A stretch of 14,854 nucleotides of DNA, taken from Bacillota bacterium. GTDB lineage: Bacteria; Bacillota_I; Bacilli_A; RFN20; CAG-826. The stretch's first letter is position 1; the number at the start of each line of letters is the position of its first letter. This document shows, in pieces, positions 13,135-14,854 of the stretch. Made by a program: the position numbers and the translations under genes. The DNA lies in contig VHBF01000004.1 in the NCBI GenBank assembly GCA_016872075.1, forward strand, positions 1 to 14,854. Reading direction: 5' to 3'. The notes below the pieces were generated by a model. It was not told the DNA's origin. It was given only the letters and a program-made list of their open reading frames with translations, and ran no database searches.

Positions 13135-14844
13135 ATGAAAAAAGCACTTAAATTTAGCGAATATCCATTACATTTACCTAAATTTCCAAAGATTGAAAAG
13201 AAATTTAACGTTTTAATTGCGGAATTCGAATCGGCACCGAATGCCAACGTGCAACGTCGGATTATGAATAAAATTGGAAAGTTTTTTGATGAAGTTCAGA
13301 CCGATTTCACCATTATTACAACCCGCCATTCGATTGATACCCGTGATGAAACCTATAAAAAAGCAAATGACTTAGTGAATGAAGTAGGACCGATGGTTCA
13401 GGGCTTAGGTAATCGTTATTCAAAAGCAGTATTAGCTAGCAAACATCGAATCGAATTAGAAAAATTAGTAGGGTCTTTTTTATTTAAAAAACTCGAACTT
13501 GCTGCTAAAACTTTTGATCAAAAAATTCTCCAAGACTTACAAGAAGAAAACAAATTAACAACTGAATATGATGCCTTAATGGCGAGTGCGCAAATCCCTT
13601 TCGATGGCGGAACTTATAATCTTTCACAAATGGGAAAGTTTGCCGTTAGTAAAGATCGCGATGTCCGTAAACGAGCGAGCAAGGCTGTTGAAAATTGGAT
13701 GGGTGAAAAAGAACAACCACTCGCCGATATTTACAGTAAATTAGTCACGTTAAGACATGGCATGGCTAATAAATTAGGATATGCTTCCTTCACGCACATG
13801 GCATATGATCGGATGGGAAGAACCGACTACGGCCCTAAAGAAGTTAAATCATATCGTGACCAAATTCTTGAATCCGTGGTTCCATTATCAAATAAATTAG
13901 TGAGACAACAAATTAAACGTATCGATGTACCAGCACCTAAGTTTTATGATTTAGCAATTCAATTCAAAGATGGCAACGCCACACCGAAAGGCGATAAGAA
14001 TTACTTAGTGAATGCTGCTTTAAAAATGTATGGCAAAATGGGCCAAGAAATTGGTGAATTTTTCCAAGCAATGGTTAATCAAGAATTGTTAGACTTAGAA
14101 GCTAAGCCAGGTAAACGTGGTGGTGGTTATATGACCTTCTTCCCACGATATCAAATGCCATTTGTATTTTCTAATTTTAATGGCACTGCTGGTGACGTCG
14201 TTGTTCTAACCCATGAAATTGGGCACGCTTTCCAAGGTTTTATGTCGCGAAAAATTAAGCCAGTGGAATATCGCGATCCAATGATGGATGGGGCAGAAAT
14301 TCATTCGATGTCGATGGAATTTTTTGCGACGCCCTATATGGAGTCATTCTTCAAAGAAGACAAAGATAAATATTTATTTGGTCACTTGGAAGGGGCGATT
14401 AATTTCTTACCCTATGGCGTGACCGTTGATGAATTCCAACATTGGGTATATGACAATCCCAAAGCCTCACATGAGCAACGTTGTGCCAAATGGCGTGAAC
14501 TTGAAATCAAATACACACCATACAAAAAATATACTGGTTTCCCACTTTATGAAAAAGGCACAAGATGGATGCGTCAATCGCATATTTACGGAGCACCATT
14601 TTATTACATTGACTACACTTTAGCCCAAGTGATTGCCTTACAGTTCTTAGGATTAATGAAGAAAAATCATGAAAAAGCATGGAAGAAGTATGTCAAAGTA
14701 TGTTCTTTAGGTGGTAAATATCCATTTACCCAACTTCTCGAAAAGGCAAAGTTAAAAAATCCATTTTTGGATGGGACCATTAAGAAAACGTTTAGACCAG
14801 TCAAGAAGTTACTCAAAGTTTACGGTGAACCCTTTAAAGCTTAA
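13135..14844 (+). CDS. M3-family oligoendopeptidase (PepF type), zinc metallopeptidase
   Basis: 569 residues with no signal peptide, predicted to cleave short peptides in the cytoplasm. The zinc site is HEIGHAF (H360, E361, H364), with the third ligand probably E388 in GAEIHSMSMEFF, 24 residues after H364, as in M3 peptidases. The long helical N-terminal part and the C-terminal DYTLAQVIALQFLGLM segment match M3B oligoendopeptidase F relatives. Those are usually about 560-600 residues, so it is full length. The ATG has a strong Shine-Dalgarno site (GGAGG) in the 24-nt gap after gpmI. The exact subfamily within M3 cannot be fixed by eye. Confidence 0.93.
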   Translation: MKKALKFSEYPLHLPKFPKIEKKFNVLIAEFESAPNANVQRRIMNKIGKFFDEVQTDFTIITTRHSIDTRDETYKKANDLVNEVGPMVQGLGNRYSKAVLASKHRIELEKLVGSFLFKKLELAAKTFDQKILQDLQEENKLTTEYDALMASAQIPFDGGTYNLSQMGKFAVSKDRDVRKRASKAVENWMGEKEQPLADIYSKLVTLRHGMANKLGYASFTHMAYDRMGRTDYGPKEVKSYRDQILESVVPLSNKLVRQQIKRIDVPAPKFYDLAIQFKDGNATPKGDKNYLVNAALKMYGKMGQEIGEFFQAMVNQELLDLEAKPGKRGGGYMTFFPRYQMPFVFSNFNGTAGDVVVLTHEIGHAFQGFMSRKIKPVEYRDPMMDGAEIHSMSMEFFATPYMESFFKEDKDKYLFGHLEGAINFLPYGVTVDEFQHWVYDNPKASHEQRCAKWRELEIKYTPYKKYTGFPLYEKGTRWMRQSHIYGAPFYYIDYTLAQVIALQFLGLMKKNHEKAWKKYVKVCSLGGKYPFTQLLEKAKLKNPFLDGTIKKTFRPVKKLLKVYGEPFKA

Positions 14845-14847
14845 AGG
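14831..14847. repeat. Inverted repeat across the peptidase stop codon
   Basis: CCTTTAA (14831-14837), AGC, TTAAAGG (14841-14847) is a 7-bp perfect hairpin spanning the TAA stop. No U-tract follows before the window ends at 14854 (CTAACCC). The last bases AAAGGCTAACCC could equally be the 5' arm of a terminator lying outside the window. Confidence 0.3.
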
Positions 14848-14854
14848 CTAACCC

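Noticed and set aside
1..14854. Mobile elements, CRISPR arrays, toxin-antitoxin or defence systems
   Set aside because: No transposase, integrase, long direct repeats, spaced repeats or defence-type genes were seen on either strand; every sizeable open region is a housekeeping gene.

Overview
This window is a compact stretch of housekeeping chromosome from a low-GC Gram-positive lineage (Bacillota, probably the Bacilli/Mollicutes-adjacent branch). The support is the delta subunit of RNA polymerase (RpoE), a class II fructose-bisphosphate aldolase, an S1-domain CvfD/YugI protein next to pgi, CCA-encoded tRNAs and AT-rich codon use. UGA is a stop codon here (it ends gltX and the cysQ-like gene) and tryptophan is UGG, so this is not a code-4 Mycoplasma. 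I cannot name the species.

Layout. 1-4437 (+): the tail of ychF, then gltX, argS, rpoE and fba, tightly packed and closed by a clear intrinsic terminator. 4501-6791 (+): a CysQ-like phosphatase overlapping a secreted lipoprotein 5'-nucleotidase-like enzyme. 6797-7063 (-): a small NifU-type Fe-S scaffold gene, convergent with the previous operon. 7144-7588 (-): five tRNA genes transcribed in the order Val, Tyr, Gln, Lys, Leu, with a strong promoter and a terminator. 7667-10838 (-): a HAD phosphatase, an IspD-like cytidylyltransferase, an S1-domain protein and pgi as one operon. 10973-14844 (+): a LemA-like membrane protein, gpmI and a PepF-type M3 peptidase as the divergent operon.

The genes cover aminoacylation (two synthetases, five tRNAs), transcription fidelity (delta), three glycolytic steps (Pgi, Fba, GpmI), nucleotide and phosphate salvage (CysQ-like plus the exported nucleotidase), Fe-S assembly, translation control and peptide degradation. 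No mobile element, CRISPR array or prophage was seen, and no stretch over 300 bases lacks a gene.

The most interesting signal is regulatory. All four protein-coding transcription units whose 5' end lies in the window have a sigma-A-like -10 box only 6 nt (three cases) or 9 nt (one case) before the ATG, with no Shine-Dalgarno sequence. This predicts leaderless or nearly leaderless mRNAs at operon heads. Genes inside operons use Shine-Dalgarno sites or stop/start coupling instead. Two start codons (the LemA-like gene and the NifU-like gene) are assigned partly on this basis.
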